Shown here: positions 23,360 through 40,365 of the stretch, in pieces
Position numbering within the stretch: the first letter of the stretch is position 1
Layout of the letters: the number at the start of each line of letters is the position of its first letter
From: Protula sp. h YS-2021
Lineage: Eukaryota; Annelida; Polychaeta; Sabellida; Serpulidae
NCBI GenBank assembly: GCA_949752745.1
Contig: OX457028.1
Location: 1,486,420 to 1,550,419, forward strand
Length of the DNA: 64,000 bases
Direction of reading: 5' to 3'
Notes under the pieces: generated by a model
Database searches by the model: none
What the model saw: the letters and a program-made list of their open reading frames with translations, nothing else
Told to the model about the DNA's origin: nothing
Translations under genes and position numbers: made by a program

Positions 23360-24290
23360 GCGTAGAACCCCCCTTTTCATACTACTTCTTTATACTTTAG
23401 GTTATACTTTCTTCACAACAAACTCTAGCAACTCAAAGAATGTAAAGAAACTTGAAAATCAGCCGAAGTATGGTAGTCATCCGTAAAATTGAAAAGAAGT
23501 GAACAAAAACTTAAATTAATTTCAGATGACTACTTTAACTCCCATTGTGATATTAGTTTTATCTGATGACAACTTTTGTATCGAAGAAGGAAACACACTT
23601 TCAAATCCATAGTTCGACAGAAAATGCATAGTGAGTGATTAAATGTAAGCATCAATGTCTAACTGGATCGATTGGTTAATCAATTGCCAATTCACATCAA
23701 TGCCTTTATAAAAAAATGTAATATTGCAAGAGATTCTGAACAAGACCAGAAGACGTCTCGCGAGTGAGAGAATGGTATGCCTAGAGGTTTGTTTAAACAA
23801 CCGAGACATCTTCTATAAATCGTAGTTTGTTACACAATACGTTATGAATTTATATATGCAAACCATATAACCACACTTTGTGATAAAATATTTGTATCAC
23901 TTTTCTATAAATTTGTTTGCAAATAAAAGTACATCCCGTTTCGCATATAATAAAAAAATTTGGCTGGCAATATTTTAAAATTTTCGTTCCTATTCTGATA
24001 TTGTGCGGTTATGCAAATATCAGAATAGAATGGCAAACCAGAAACTAGAATTTTCAAGAAGAAAAGAATTCTGAAATTTATGTCTGCTAAATAATAATTA
24101 TAGTCTGATACACCTGGTCTAAAATGCACAAAAAAAGAATTCTGGAAATTATGTCTGCTAAATTAAAAAAAAATAATTGTTTTTTGATACACATGGCCTA
24201 AAATGCAAAACAAAAATGTTTGATACAGTCAGTGTTCCAAATAACCAGCATGTAAAAAATTTCTAATTCTCCTTATCCGCTGATTTTGCA
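23360..24290. other. No recognisable gene
   Basis: AT-rich sequence with a local duplication: AAGAATTCTG(A/G)AA(A)TTTATGTCTGCTAAAT occurs near 24064 and 24136. No exon of the downstream receptor's extracellular part was recognised here. Confidence 0.5.
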
Positions 24291-24293
24291 CAG

Positions 24294-25578
24294 ATCTTGC
24301 AGATCACAGGAGTACAACTACAGGAATAGTTGTTCCTACTACAACACAGATATCTTTTCCTACTGCTACAGGAATAGTTGTTCCAGTATTAATTGTTGCT
24401 GCCTTGTTGGTCGCAGGAATTGCAATTGCAGCATTTTGCTTGCTTATTATTAAATTCAGGAAAAGGTGATTTATCTATTTTTACTAACTTCTATTCATCG
24501 AGGAAGTTTTATGCATAAAAAGCTTGCTTGTGTTTCTTTTTGTCAAATGATAGGTTTTACTCATTGAAATACCAACGGTTCAATGAAAGTAGTTAGAGTT
24601 GAATTTAAAGGATTGAAATGATGTGAAAGATATTTGGTAAATTATCCAAAAAAGTGGGCTACACTCTTATAAAATAATATGTCGATCAAATGCAAAAATA
24701 TAGTAGTAACGCTTAAGAACGTGTTTGAACAAAAAAGAAAAGGGAAGTGCAGATGAAAAGGCATTTATGAGTTGAGAGTTTTGCTCAGGTTCATGGTAAA
24801 AGACTCTGTATTTCTGTAATGTCTAAAGCTTTAAATATTTTAAAGCATAAAAGTGTCATTGTTAAATGATTACAGAACTCGTACTGAACACACAAAACAA
24901 CAGTCATCGCCGCCATTGAGAGAACAGTCTGCAATATATGATAAAATAAATACCTACAGACACGAAGATATACAGGAGGAAGATACAACTCGAAGAATAT
25001 TACATTCTAAATCTGAGTATGATGAAATAGAGCCAGAATTTGTTGATACCACAAGTAATGTACCAAATAACTTTCTACAACTGATGATGAACCCAGACAG
25101 CGTGCGCGATTCTTACTTAACACCTGTTGGTAATCACTGTATTACACATGAAGAGTATTATCTGGAGCCAATTACTTCCAACTCTTCTTGCATTGAGCCA
25201 GAAGATGCCCACCTTGAGCCTGACATTTCTGCATCTAGCATCGAACCAGAAGACGCCTATCTTGAGCCTGGCATTTGTACACCTAGCATCAACCGAGAAA
25301 ACTCTTACCTTGAGCCTGTTGTTTGTACGCCTACAATCGAGAGAAAAAATTTCTCCGACGCGCCCGTAGCTTCACCACCTAGCATCGAGCGAGAAAATTC
25401 CTACCTTGAGTCTGAAATTTGTACACGTAGCAACGATCAAGGAAATTCTTATATCGAGCCTGTCGACTCCACACCTGGCATCCAGCGAGAAGATTCTTAC
25501 ATTGAATCTGTCTGTTGCAAGCCCTTCATTGAAAGACAAGATTCAGATCTTCAGTCTGGCAAATCTTTCATTGAATAG
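24294..25578 (+). CDS. 3' exons of a type I membrane receptor with tyrosine-repeat tail
   Basis: Two exons join in phase 2: 24294 (or 24303)-24475, donor AAAAG|GTGATT, and 24876-25578, acceptor TTACAG, giving AG|A = Arg. Exon A encodes a Thr-rich stalk with a duplicated TTTGIVVPT/TATGIVVPV, one membrane segment (about VLIVAALLVAGIAIAAFCLL) and a basic stop-transfer KFRKR. Exon B encodes a 233-residue cytoplasmic tail: AIYDKI, EYDEIEP, SYLTP and EYYLEP, then eight 16-residue repeats of the type SIERENSYLEPxxCTP. Tyr sits in a YLEP/YIEP/YLES/YIES context in most repeats and is lost in three. pYxxP is the known Crk-type SH2 docking motif, so phospho-tyrosine signalling is inferred. No ectodomain exon was found upstream, so the receptor class is open; MEGF/Draper-like scavenger receptors are one possibility. 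Confidence 0.75.
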
Positions 25579-26190
25579 CACGATAAATATAAACAGACTG
25601 ATAGTTACCGATCAGATCTTTCAAAGTAGAGCCTTTTTGTTGCTTATACTGTTATAGAATATAAAATATAACTTATATAGAACTTGTATTCAATGCTAGA
25701 AAACTACAATATACTTCAAAGTACAATGACTGGCATTCTACCATGTTCTGCTTGTATTGTATAAAAAGTCGTTTTTTTATAATTCCAATAATGGCAGTAA
25801 TTCACTTTTCTTTTTTTCACTTTTGTACAATAACACAATAACATTTTTACAATAATATCTGTTTCAGTTCATCTCACAAATCTATTTTATACCGATTGGA
25901 CAAATACATTCTTTTTCATTTCCTTTCTTTTTACAACCATGACGAACATTATTTTCACAATCAATTTCACCCATATATTGGGTCTTTATTAGAAATGCTG
26001 GCGTTAAATTCTAGCCCAGTTTTATCTATAGCGCAGGTTATATTACAGGTTATGTGGGTCAAAGTTCCAATAGAAAACCAGTCTAACTTACTGTTTTATT
26101 CGCTTTAGTTGAATCGTAGTAGTGCAGAACAACGTTTTAATACAAAGTGAATTATTTCCATACTATAATTTACGGATTTAGGTTTATCAA
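25579..26190. other. Receptor 3' flank, nothing else seen
   Basis: AT-rich sequence after the receptor stop codon. It probably includes the 3' untranslated region, but I see no clear AATAAA close to the stop. Open frames here show no motif. Confidence 0.45.
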
Positions 26191-26197
26191 GAATACG

Positions 26198-26332
26198 TAC
26201 TGGATTAAGGAAGTCGTGGCGGTTGCAGACACTTAACTGCAAAAGATCGCATGCTTTATAAACAAATAACGAGAATTCTATAAGAAGTTCTAATACTTTC
26301 ACTGATTTTTACAATAACTATAGAAACACACT
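26198..26332 (+). repeat. Direct repeat R1 (partner at 33220-33335)
   Basis: GGCGGTTGCAGACACTTAACTGCAAAA ... AGAATTCTATAAG ... GATTTTTACAATAACTATAGAAACAC matches 33220-33335 in the same orientation with moderate divergence. The pair brackets ~7 kb of transposon debris, so they may be terminal or solo repeats of one element family. Confidence 0.7.
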
Positions 26333-26399
26333 GATCTGGTTATATATTGCACTGTATATATACTTTGTTACTTATTTTGGTCAAATAAAAAAATAGCTA

Positions 26400-27185
26400 C
26401 GCTGTGACGCGGCACCAGATACTCTAGATACCCTCCCCAATCGCAACACTCAGACCATGACAGCCATACTGCATTCTCTCGTGGAAAACACGCGAGCTTT
26501 TTGTGCAACATATTTGTAACTCTTTACTCAGAAGTCAGGGCATAGAGACAGTGTTATTCTCAAATGGTGAGGCTAGGGTTATCGCTACGACGGCGGTTAA
26601 ACGTGTGAGGCCAGAAGACACCACGTGGCAGCAGTGTATAACCGATCTCGCCCGAATCTTCTGCGCTCCCAGACGCTCTAGACAGCTCGAGACAGAAAAG
26701 GAGCGCTGCAGCCTCTACGGCATAAAGTTTGGTGACATGTGCAAACATCGTTCCCTGGTAAACTGCATGAAATGATACTTCGAACACCGACAGTGGGTGT
26801 CTCTGGCCAAAATTAAGGAGACAATGACACATATCTCCTCGGTATCTGCTGTTTGTCATCCCGCTCCCAAGCAGCAGCCAACCGAAAGCAGCAAAGCACA
26901 CCAGGGCAGAGGCCCCAAGAACCCCTAATGGCATGGAAGTTGTTGCAATTTTAACTCTAACCGGGGTTGCACACTACCAAACTGTCGTTTGGCGCATTCC
27001 AGTCTGTAATGTTTTCAGACAAACCCAGGAGTTATGTACAGGGATTAGGGTCACGCGCTCTCTAACTGATCAGTTCAAGGAATAGGGACACAACAATGAA
27101 AAGGAAAAGTCAGTATGTGTTGTACCTATTTTATTAAATTTTTCAAATTAACAGCGCTGGAAGTCCTTCTTTAAGAACACGATTT
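26400..27185. other. GC-richer unassigned segment
   Basis: Clearly less AT-rich than its surroundings, with overlapping open frames on both strands (26503-26775 plus, 26934-26560 minus). Neither shows a recognisable family signature. Position next to the Tc1-like and DIRS-like remnants suggests further transposon debris. Confidence 0.35.
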
Positions 27186-27189
27186 TTTG

Positions 27190-28160
27190 AAGACATTTGA
27201 AATGTTTAGTAACGCTTATAAGAACATTTATCCGCCTAGGCATCGACGTCATGAGCCTGTTGATACGCTACTGTGGCATCCGATTCCATACTTCGATCAA
27301 AGCTTGGTGCAGTGCTGCATGCGTTTGGGGTTGTGAATTCTTCGGTCGAGGATACAGCACAAGTGTTCGATGGGATTCAGACGAGTAAGGCGGCCACTGT
27401 TAATGTTGTTGGCGCGTAAGCTATCCTGCTAAATAGCAGCCACGTGCGGACGAGCATTATCATGCATGAATATTACACGTGGATTTTGGTTGTAATAAGG
27501 CACAACTTCCCCTTCTAACACAGTGTTTAGGTATCACTGAGCCGGGAGAGTGCTGTCATTGGGCCGTGATTTCCATCCGAACTTTAACGCTTCCAACACC
27601 ATGGTACTACCACCTCCGAATCTGTCGACCTCGTGGACACATGCATGGTAATATCGTTTCCCTACTCGTCGATATACGCGCTGCAGTGCATCATTGCAGA
27701 ATAGCGGGAAACGTGACTCATCGTCAAACACAACGCGGTTCCAATGGTCACATTGCCAAAGTCTGTCTGAGTGGTTTTGTGCCCACTGACGCTTTAAACG
27801 CTATCGATATTATCCAACAAGGGTCCAACATCGGCGAGGTATGGTAGACTGATACGCTCACGAAGATGTTGCAACACGTTCTTTGCGCTGATTTGTGGAT
27901 TGTGTCTACGTAACAGCCGCTGTAACCACAGCATTTTGAAATCTGTTGCGGATGTGTAGCAATCGAAATTCACGATCCTGATGCACAGCCTTTACTTGTG
28001 GCTGGCCTGACCTAAGGCGATCGCGCGTCGATCCGGTTTCCTCATAACGTCTTAACAGCAAATTGTCTGGTCACCGCTGTACGCAAAGCACCACCCATCA
28101 ACATCCCTATAGCATATAAGCTACCGTTTTCGGAAAGCCGAGGCATCGTAACTTCCGCGT
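27190..28160 (-). pseudogene. Tc1-like transposase pseudogene
   Basis: On the minus strand in order: a helix-turn-helix region with RQFAVKTL and YEETGSTRDRLRSGQPQV, then HIRNRFQNA, the catalytic-domain signature DDESRFPLFCNDALQRVYRR with EVDRFGGGSTMV, the block IFMHDNARPHVAA and finally LNPIEHLCCILDRRI. This order and these words are typical of Tc1/mariner transposases. Several stops and frameshifts (for example after HVAAI and near VGKYR) make it non-functional. It is a different, older copy from the two in the BRICHOS cluster. Confidence 0.85.
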
Positions 28161-28439
28161 TTAATAGGACTTTTTCAACTGCGTATATTTTGTTCGTTTT
28201 TAACAGAGCACAACGATATTGTTTTAAAGCTATAGTCCCCGTCAGTCGCGTCACAGAGCCCCAAACTGCAGAGACAGTAATTACCTCAGAATTCACACAT
28301 TGACACCACCAGACAAAAAGGTGTAGCCAGACACTGAAGCATGGCCTTAACTTACTAAATTGGCTGCCTATTTCGAATTATAACTTAACAAATTAAAAAA
28401 TATATACGTTTCTTTGTTGCGCTTTTTAAAGTTCTTAAG

Positions 28440-30420
28440 TATAAAGGAAAGAAATTGCAAAGTGGTTCATGATAAACCAGTTATTGTCTCCCCTATCTTC
28501 GCCATCCCCGTAAAAACGGTGAAATCCAGTCAATTTATGCCTGATCACAACCGAAAGGCACCTCCGTCAATTTGCACGCTTCACCTGACAAGCACGTCTT
28601 CACATCCGTGGATATCGCTGCTGGCATGATTGACAAAATCGTTTTTATGGCAAAAGTGGATCTTAAATTAGCTTACCGTCAGGTTTCGCTAAGTGAATCT
28701 TCACAACGTCCTACTGGATTTGAAGTAAAAATTTAAAGGTTATAAACGTCACATATACTTTGTGCATGCCGGGCTGCTTTTTGGAGCATCACTTAGCATT
28801 GGTACTTCCCATCAAATTATTCAGGGTGTTTGCCGCATGCTTCAGAGACAGGGTATAAAAGCGGTGATTTGTTATCTCGGCGATTTTTTCATCACCGCTG
28901 AGACGTTTGACGACGCAGTCACAGCTATTTGATGCCTGAAACGTCCCTTCATATCGGTTGGCTTCGCAAACAGCTGGGAAAATTGCATTTCACCTGCGCG
29001 CAGACTAACGCTTGTTGGAGTAACTATCGACTCAACCGTGTCGATTCCCAAAGAAAAGCTAAGCGAAGTATTGTCCTTCCAGGTCTATTACGCAAGTTCA
29101 GAGAACAGACGGTTCTCAATACGCGATCTCCAGAGCCTCCCGGCAAAACTAAACGGGTAGGTCGGATTGGCAGCGTCATACGACCTGCCATGCGACGTCT
29201 GATACTTGCCATGACGACACACTTCACATCGTCGCTAACGCTAGCCCGACAGCTCCTGGGGCAGCGGTCGTGTGCCGTAATAGAGCCATAGACTGGCTTT
29301 ATTGCAACTTCGCAATTGATATGCAAAGAAGTAGCCTCTGTTCTTTTAGCACTGCTTCGCTGAGCACCGTTTTGGCTTCTAAGACTGTCCAGCTATACTC
29401 TGCTAATAACGCTGCGCCGTATGCCCTCAGCCGAGGAAAGATTAGAAATATCATTGCGAAATTTTAATATTATGTGTTCAGGTTAACATTAAAATATGTG
29501 CCTCTTATATAAACACTAAAATGAACTTTCAGACGTCATTTCGCGACTCTTCAGCTTACCCCCACGCCACGTATGCATTCGCGCTCGTCGCGCTCGCAGA
29601 CCTGCGCCTTCACATGTCACCATATGCAAGGCTTTTCTTATTCCACGAGTAATACGAGAAAGATAGATTTTGGAGTACTAAGTGGCTCAGTTCCGTCGAG
29701 CATCCCTCGCACAAATCATTTGTGAAACGTACTCCGCCCAAGTGATGTCGTACTTAGCCTTCTGCCATTTGTTCAGAATACGACCAGATCCCACAGACAT
29801 TACGACCTTACTCCGCTACGCGTGCTTCCTTCGGCGCCCCCTAAAATCTCAGTCCGCTTACTCCATTTGGATACGCGAACCTTGTTCAAGACAACCACTT
29901 GTTGAAGGCACTTCTGAAAGGCATCGAGACGCAGAAAGGCACACCATTCCGACAGAAATTACCTCTCTCTTTGGATATCTTGCAGCGCATCCGAGGAGTA
30001 CTCGTCCACTCGCTGCCACTTGAAACTTGTTTCTTTGCCGCACCAAAACTAACAATGACTGTAGAAATAACCTCTGCTGGGAGGGCGTAACGTTGTGTGC
30101 GGATGGCGCCTTGGTTCATGTGAAACACACCAAAGCGATTTCTATGAGCCCTTATTATCTCCGTTCAAGAGGTAGCGCAGTCTGCATTGTGTCGCACCAT
30201 GGCACTGAAATGCTTTTTGGCAGTCTCCGGCGCTTATCTACAACATCTCAGATGGTACTATCCAACTCTCCCACTCAGTATGTTCATTCTTTGCTCAAAT
30301 GTAAACTGCATGCCATTGGTCTAAACGACATTCTACGCCGAGTCAGAGCAACCTCGCCTTCAGACTAACGCTGCAGGTGATTAAACGCCGCTAAGATCAT
30401 GGTATCAGACGTTTGAAACG
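28440..30420 (+). pseudogene. DIRS-like tyrosine-recombinase retrotransposon, degenerate
   Basis: Plus-strand remnants in order. Reverse transcriptase: HDKPVIVSPIFAIPVK (from 28469), MAKVDLKLAYRQVSL, and VICYLGDFFI near 28867-28893, where the catalytic YxDD has become YLGD. RNase H-side block: GVTIDSTVSIPKEKLSEV then RDLQSLPAKLN (about 29015-29150). Tyrosine recombinase: CETYSAQVMSYLAFCHLFRI (29726), LLKGIETQKGTPFRQKLPLS (about 29902-29970), NNLCWEGVTLCADGALVHVK and a decayed HSxPxxxNLAF active-site region near 30330. RT plus tyrosine recombinase instead of integrase defines the DIRS order (DIRS/Ngaro). It is broken by stops and frameshifts. Confidence 0.82.
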
Positions 30421-30454
30421 CACTGTCCTAACTACTAATACTTTGTGGTTTCGG

Positions 30455-30597
30455 TATTTGGAGTTTTTAAAAGTGTGTTGTGCTTCTATGTACAATGTTA
30501 TCAGCAGTTAAGGAATAAAGTATGGCACCCAAACCTTGCCAGCTATAACGGCTACAGACCAGAACTCGTGTAAGTTTTAATTAAAAAATAAAATGCT
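30455..30597 (+). repeat. Direct repeat B1 downstream of the DIRS-like element
   Basis: TTTTTAAAAGTGTGTTGTGCTTC...TGTTATCAGCAGTTAAG...CACCCAAA...AGAACTCGTGTAAGTTTTAA matches 31013-31172 in the same orientation. Split direct repeats next to the recombinase gene are known from Ngaro/DIRS-type elements. Confidence 0.7.
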
Positions 30598-30825
30598 ATT
30601 TGTTTTTAAAACTTGAGTGATATGCTTCTCCTTATGATCTGCAATCCCCCTACCTAGACTTCTTGGCGAAGTTACTGTACAGACCGTCTCCAGAGCATAG
30701 AGCGCCGGCATACCTGACGGCGTTACACCAACACTGAGTAGACACGGAGGCGGAGCATACAGTAAGCCATCAGAGTAGCAGCTGTCAGGAATAAGTCGTG
30801 CAGGGACGGTACAGGGACGGTTGGA

Positions 30826-30845
30826 TGGTATATAATAAAGCGCTT
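30826..30845 (+). promoter_or_regulatory. TATA-type promoter in the DIRS-like terminal region
   Basis: GGTATATAATAAAGCGCTTC lies between the two direct repeats. Its position would suit the element's own promoter. Inferred from the motif only. Confidence 0.4.
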
Positions 30846-31012
30846 CTAGGCAACTCCTCACAAATTCAGAGCAAGCAGTGGTCAAGCAAGCGCTTCCAGC
30901 AAGTGCAAAAGCAAACGTGCCTGCATAACTTTGCGCCTCCGCAGATCACTCTGTTTTACATTTACAGTACATTCATTTTATTTATTATACCTCGAAATGT
31001 TAGTATAGTTAG

Positions 31013-31172
31013 CGGACTTTTAAAAAGTATGTTTTGCTTCCATGTATAACGTTATCAGCAGTTAAGCAATATATCGCTGAACCCAAATTACTCTCGTATT
31101 TGGTTTGCCATTATGATGATTATATCTAGAGATTAGAACTCGTATAGATTTTAAACCTAAAAAGCAAACTTC
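31013..31172 (+). repeat. Direct repeat B2 downstream of the DIRS-like element
   Basis: Second copy of the repeat at 30455-30597, about 555 bases further on: TTTTAAAAAGTATGTTTTGCTTCC, CGTTATCAGCAGTTAAGC, GAACCCAAA and AGAACTCGTATAGATTTTAAA. It has a ~45-base insertion relative to copy B1. Confidence 0.7.
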
Positions 31173-33219
31173 AACAATAATATAACACGATGAATTCCAA
31201 CCAGTCAAGCAACAGAAGTGACAGACAAAACAGAAATAAAGTCATAAAAAATAAGTGTATGAAAAAAGGAAATTATCAACCGAAAACAATTTGATCAATA
31301 TTTAACTGATATGCTCAACTAAATACAAGTGGAATTAAAGTTTTAAACAGAGTTCCAGAATATCTGTGCTAATTAATACATGGCCAGCATGTTTATGAAA
31401 TTGTTGTGTTTTGTGTTTGAAAAAAAAACAACAAGATGCATGTGTTGTGGTTACAAACAGTTCTTAATCCATCATGATAATATGTTTAAAATGGCATTTC
31501 TCCCATCAACATATACCTAATACATTTAGCTCTATGATTAAAGTGCAATTTTAAGCGTTTGCTTTAATTCACACAAATAATTTAATCTAAAAACCCGACA
31601 TTTAGCTTCACAATTTCATATTACATATCACAAAAAATACACCAGTGAAAGACTTCACGTTTCTATGACAACGTTTCTTGAAAATATTAACGTTTCTATG
31701 GCAAATTTATGATTCACCCATAATCGAAAACAATGAATTTTTACAAGCTTAACACACACTACATTAGGTTCACTTAGAAATTGGACAACCATATGAGTAA
31801 TTATAACGTATTAGAGAGTGAGTTACAATAACACAACATTCAATCTTTTTCAATCGCGATTTATCAACAATTGCGCGTAGTTTGATTTATGAATGAAATT
31901 ATTCCATATAATACTACGTGTGTAAAACCACGAAAGGGGTTTTACTTTTTACTTATGTGTGATCAAGTAACTCGCAAATTTATCATCGTACAAAGGAGCT
32001 TACAAACATAAATCCCCAAAATGTCTCGCATAGAAAGCGAAACATTGTTTAGTAGTGTTTTGAAATTTCACACAAATGTACACGCACAGAAGGCTGTACA
32101 CAGCTCGACATAGCCACAGAAGAACACAGATACTGCCTACAGCGTTAAAACAAATCAACAACGGGTACAAAAACTGCCTTAAACAACGTTTATTGATACA
32201 ATTTTCGGAATCGATTTAGTTGCATGGATAACTGGATATACCTTTCACAATCTGATCTATTTGAGAGATATATTCAATAAAATTCAGAATCTGATCTATT
32301 TTAAGAGATATATTCAATACAACGACATCAAAATCGTAATTTAAACAGGGCTATGAATTTATGGATTTCAGTGCAACACAAAGATGAGACTACACTTGTT
32401 TTCTGGCTGATTACAGGGGTTTTCTATATTTTATTTGTAAATTAATTTAAGTTTCTAAATATCTACTGATTTTTTTTTAAATTTTGGCATAATGTTCAAC
32501 AGTATTTAAACTTAACCGCTGCTTAATTAGATGAAATTTTTAGTTTGGGAGAATATAGCAGAGTTAAAACACACAGCGTTTATTAGAAAATAAGAAACAT
32601 TTCCTGCTTTCAAACTGACGTGACTGTTGTGTAATGAATTCACGGGTTTTCCAGAAAATGGCAGTGTAACAAAAATACACTTATGAAATAGCACCAGAGA
32701 TGCTGTGAGGCGTGTGTGGTGGTTATCTCCCGTCATGTAACTTTCTAGACGTGGCACGTGACTCAACTTTTGACGTTACACCTGCCTCGAACGGCACATA
32801 CATCGACAGCCCCATTCCAAACGGTACGTAACTATGCCGTTCAAACGGTGCATAACTCGACTGTCCCGTTACCGATACATACGATGCGACAATGGAATTC
32901 TACACTCGTAACTTTGACGTGACACACAGCTTTTACACACCTAACTAGATTGTTTGACACGTACGTTATCCATGGTCTAGCCCGCCCCTTTTACACGATA
33001 TCCGTGGTCCTGGAATTGTCGCAAGGCGACTGGGGAAGCTCCGTGTTTTGCGAAACTAGTACACTTTTTTGTGAAATCATGCCAAAACGTGAAACTGACT
33101 CCCATCTTGCCGAACGTCTGAACGCATTCGTGGGATGGGCCTCAGTGTTGACTGTCCTCCTCACAACACGCCCAATACCGAGCTGACAAATGCCACGGAC
33201 GAGAAGACGGGAATAAGGA
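31173..33219. other. No recognisable gene
   Basis: AT-rich to about 32700. Then a short CG-containing patch (32760-33190) with repeated CCGTT(C/A)AAACGGT(G/A)CATAACT-like words. No protein family is recognisable on either strand. Confidence 0.5.
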
Positions 33220-33335
33220 TGGCGTGGCCGTTGCAGACACTTTATTGCAAAAAGTAGTATGAATAAGAAACAAAGAATTCTATAAAATTCTACTACTACT
33301 ACTGACTTTTACAATAATTATAGAAACACGCTTAA
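33220..33335 (+). repeat. Direct repeat R2 (partner at 26198-26332)
   Basis: GGCGTGGCCGTTGCAGACACTTTATTGCAAAA ... GAATTCTATAA ... GACTTTTACAATAATTATAGAAACAC is the second copy of R1, including a short CTACTACTACTA expansion. Confidence 0.7.
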
Positions 33336-38960
<5,625 letters not shown>

Positions 38961-38962
38961 GC

Positions 38963-39083
38963 AAATGAGCTCAAAATGTCGGTGCTCAAGATCGTGGACC
39001 ACTCCAAGTTCTCGACCTTAACCTTAAAAGTCAACATCAAGATCATCGAGACGTTTCTTATGTAATGACTATTATGCAAAGAA
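38963..39083 (+). repeat. Solitary diverged monomer of the 139-bp satellite
   Basis: AAATGAGCTCAAAATG, then CTCGACCTTAACCTT, AAGATCATCGAGACG, TCTTATGTAATG and ATTATGCAAAG follow the order of the satellite unit at 1-13006 in the same orientation. It is far more diverged than any unit in the array and stands alone, so it is an old dispersed copy. Confidence 0.7.
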
Positions 39084-40079
39084 TGTAAATAATGAGAAGA
39101 GACTGGCTCATTAAAACGCGTTGGATATCATTAAATGACTTAAAGCGTGTGTTTATTTTGTTTTATCGGTTACGAAACATCCTCGGCAGAATTAAGATGC
39201 TAGATTATAAACTTATTGACTTTTTCAGTTCATATTCATGAATTATACGATATGCATATTTTCAATCTCAGGTTTTTACCAAGAAAACGAATGTCGCCTA
39301 AATTTTAACTTCTAACCTGGGTTTGTTCATCGTTCAACAAATCAAAATGCAGCGTTAATTTTACGCAAAATCTATTCAAAAATAAGATATTAAATCAATT
39401 GAAATACTCGTTTGCTGTGATGTAATTTTCATATTAAATAACCTCACTCGTCTGACATTCTTCATGTTACATCTGAAGTGAATGGTATTGATTTATCATC
39501 GAATTAAAAAATGAAGTGTGGAGATAAAGATAAATTCCTATATCGTATGTAACCTGAATACTGTTACTCCTTAAGATGTAGTAAGGCTGAGCTCAAAATT
39601 GAGCTCAGAATTGTTCTTACCGTCCTTGAGATAAATTTTCTGAAAACAAACGGCGTTGCATTCGGAAATGCAATAAGAATCCAATACCTCGATGCATGTA
39701 TGCAGCTTTTGTACGGATTGGATGGGTTGGAGAGTTGAAAAGGTTAGAAGAGTGGCGGTGAAAGTTGGCGATATCGTTAAGCACTGCAGTGATACACGAT
39801 AAACCATGAAATACTCAAATTATGTTTTCTCTTACGTTATACACCACTAACATTCCAAGTAATAACAATGAATTAAAACAATTGCTTACATGAATCCACT
39901 TATTACAGTGGAGAATATCGTTATCAAAGTTTCTGCTAAAACATCACAAGGTATTCCCGATATTAGAAGCTGAATTTTAATCCCTCATTTCTCAAGAATT
40001 TATATTTATCCTTATCTTTCTTTGACTTTATTTTCTTTGTCACTTTTCACGTCACAGCTAGAATTTTTAAGACATAAAA
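39084..40079. other. No recognisable gene
   Basis: AT-rich. A GAGCTCAAAATTGAGCTCAGAATTGTTC word near 39591 faintly resembles part of the satellite unit but is too short to call. Confidence 0.45.
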
Positions 40080-40084
40080 GGTGT

Positions 40085-40365
40085 CATGCATAAAACCCAA
40101 GGTGGCAGGGCCGAATATGTCCTGGATCTGGAAGTGATGGCAAGGCCGAGTATGTGCTGCTTAGGGAAGTGGTGGTAAGACCGAATATGTGCTGGTTCAG
40201 GAAGAAGTGAAAGGGCCGAATATGTGCTGGTTCGGAAAGGGTTGTGGGGCCGGAAAAATATGCTCGCTCTGAAAGTGGTGATAGGGCCACATGTGTGTCT
40301 GGGTTAGGGAAGGAGAGGTAGAGTCAAATATCTGGGAAATGGTGGTAGGACAGAAATGGGGGGAG
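40085..40365. repeat. ~42-bp minisatellite, 6-7 copies
   Basis: Diverged tandem units around GGGCCGAATATGTGCTGGTTC and GGAAGTGGTGGTA. Minus-strand open frames here (Pro/Ser-rich) are repeat translations. Confidence 0.85.
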
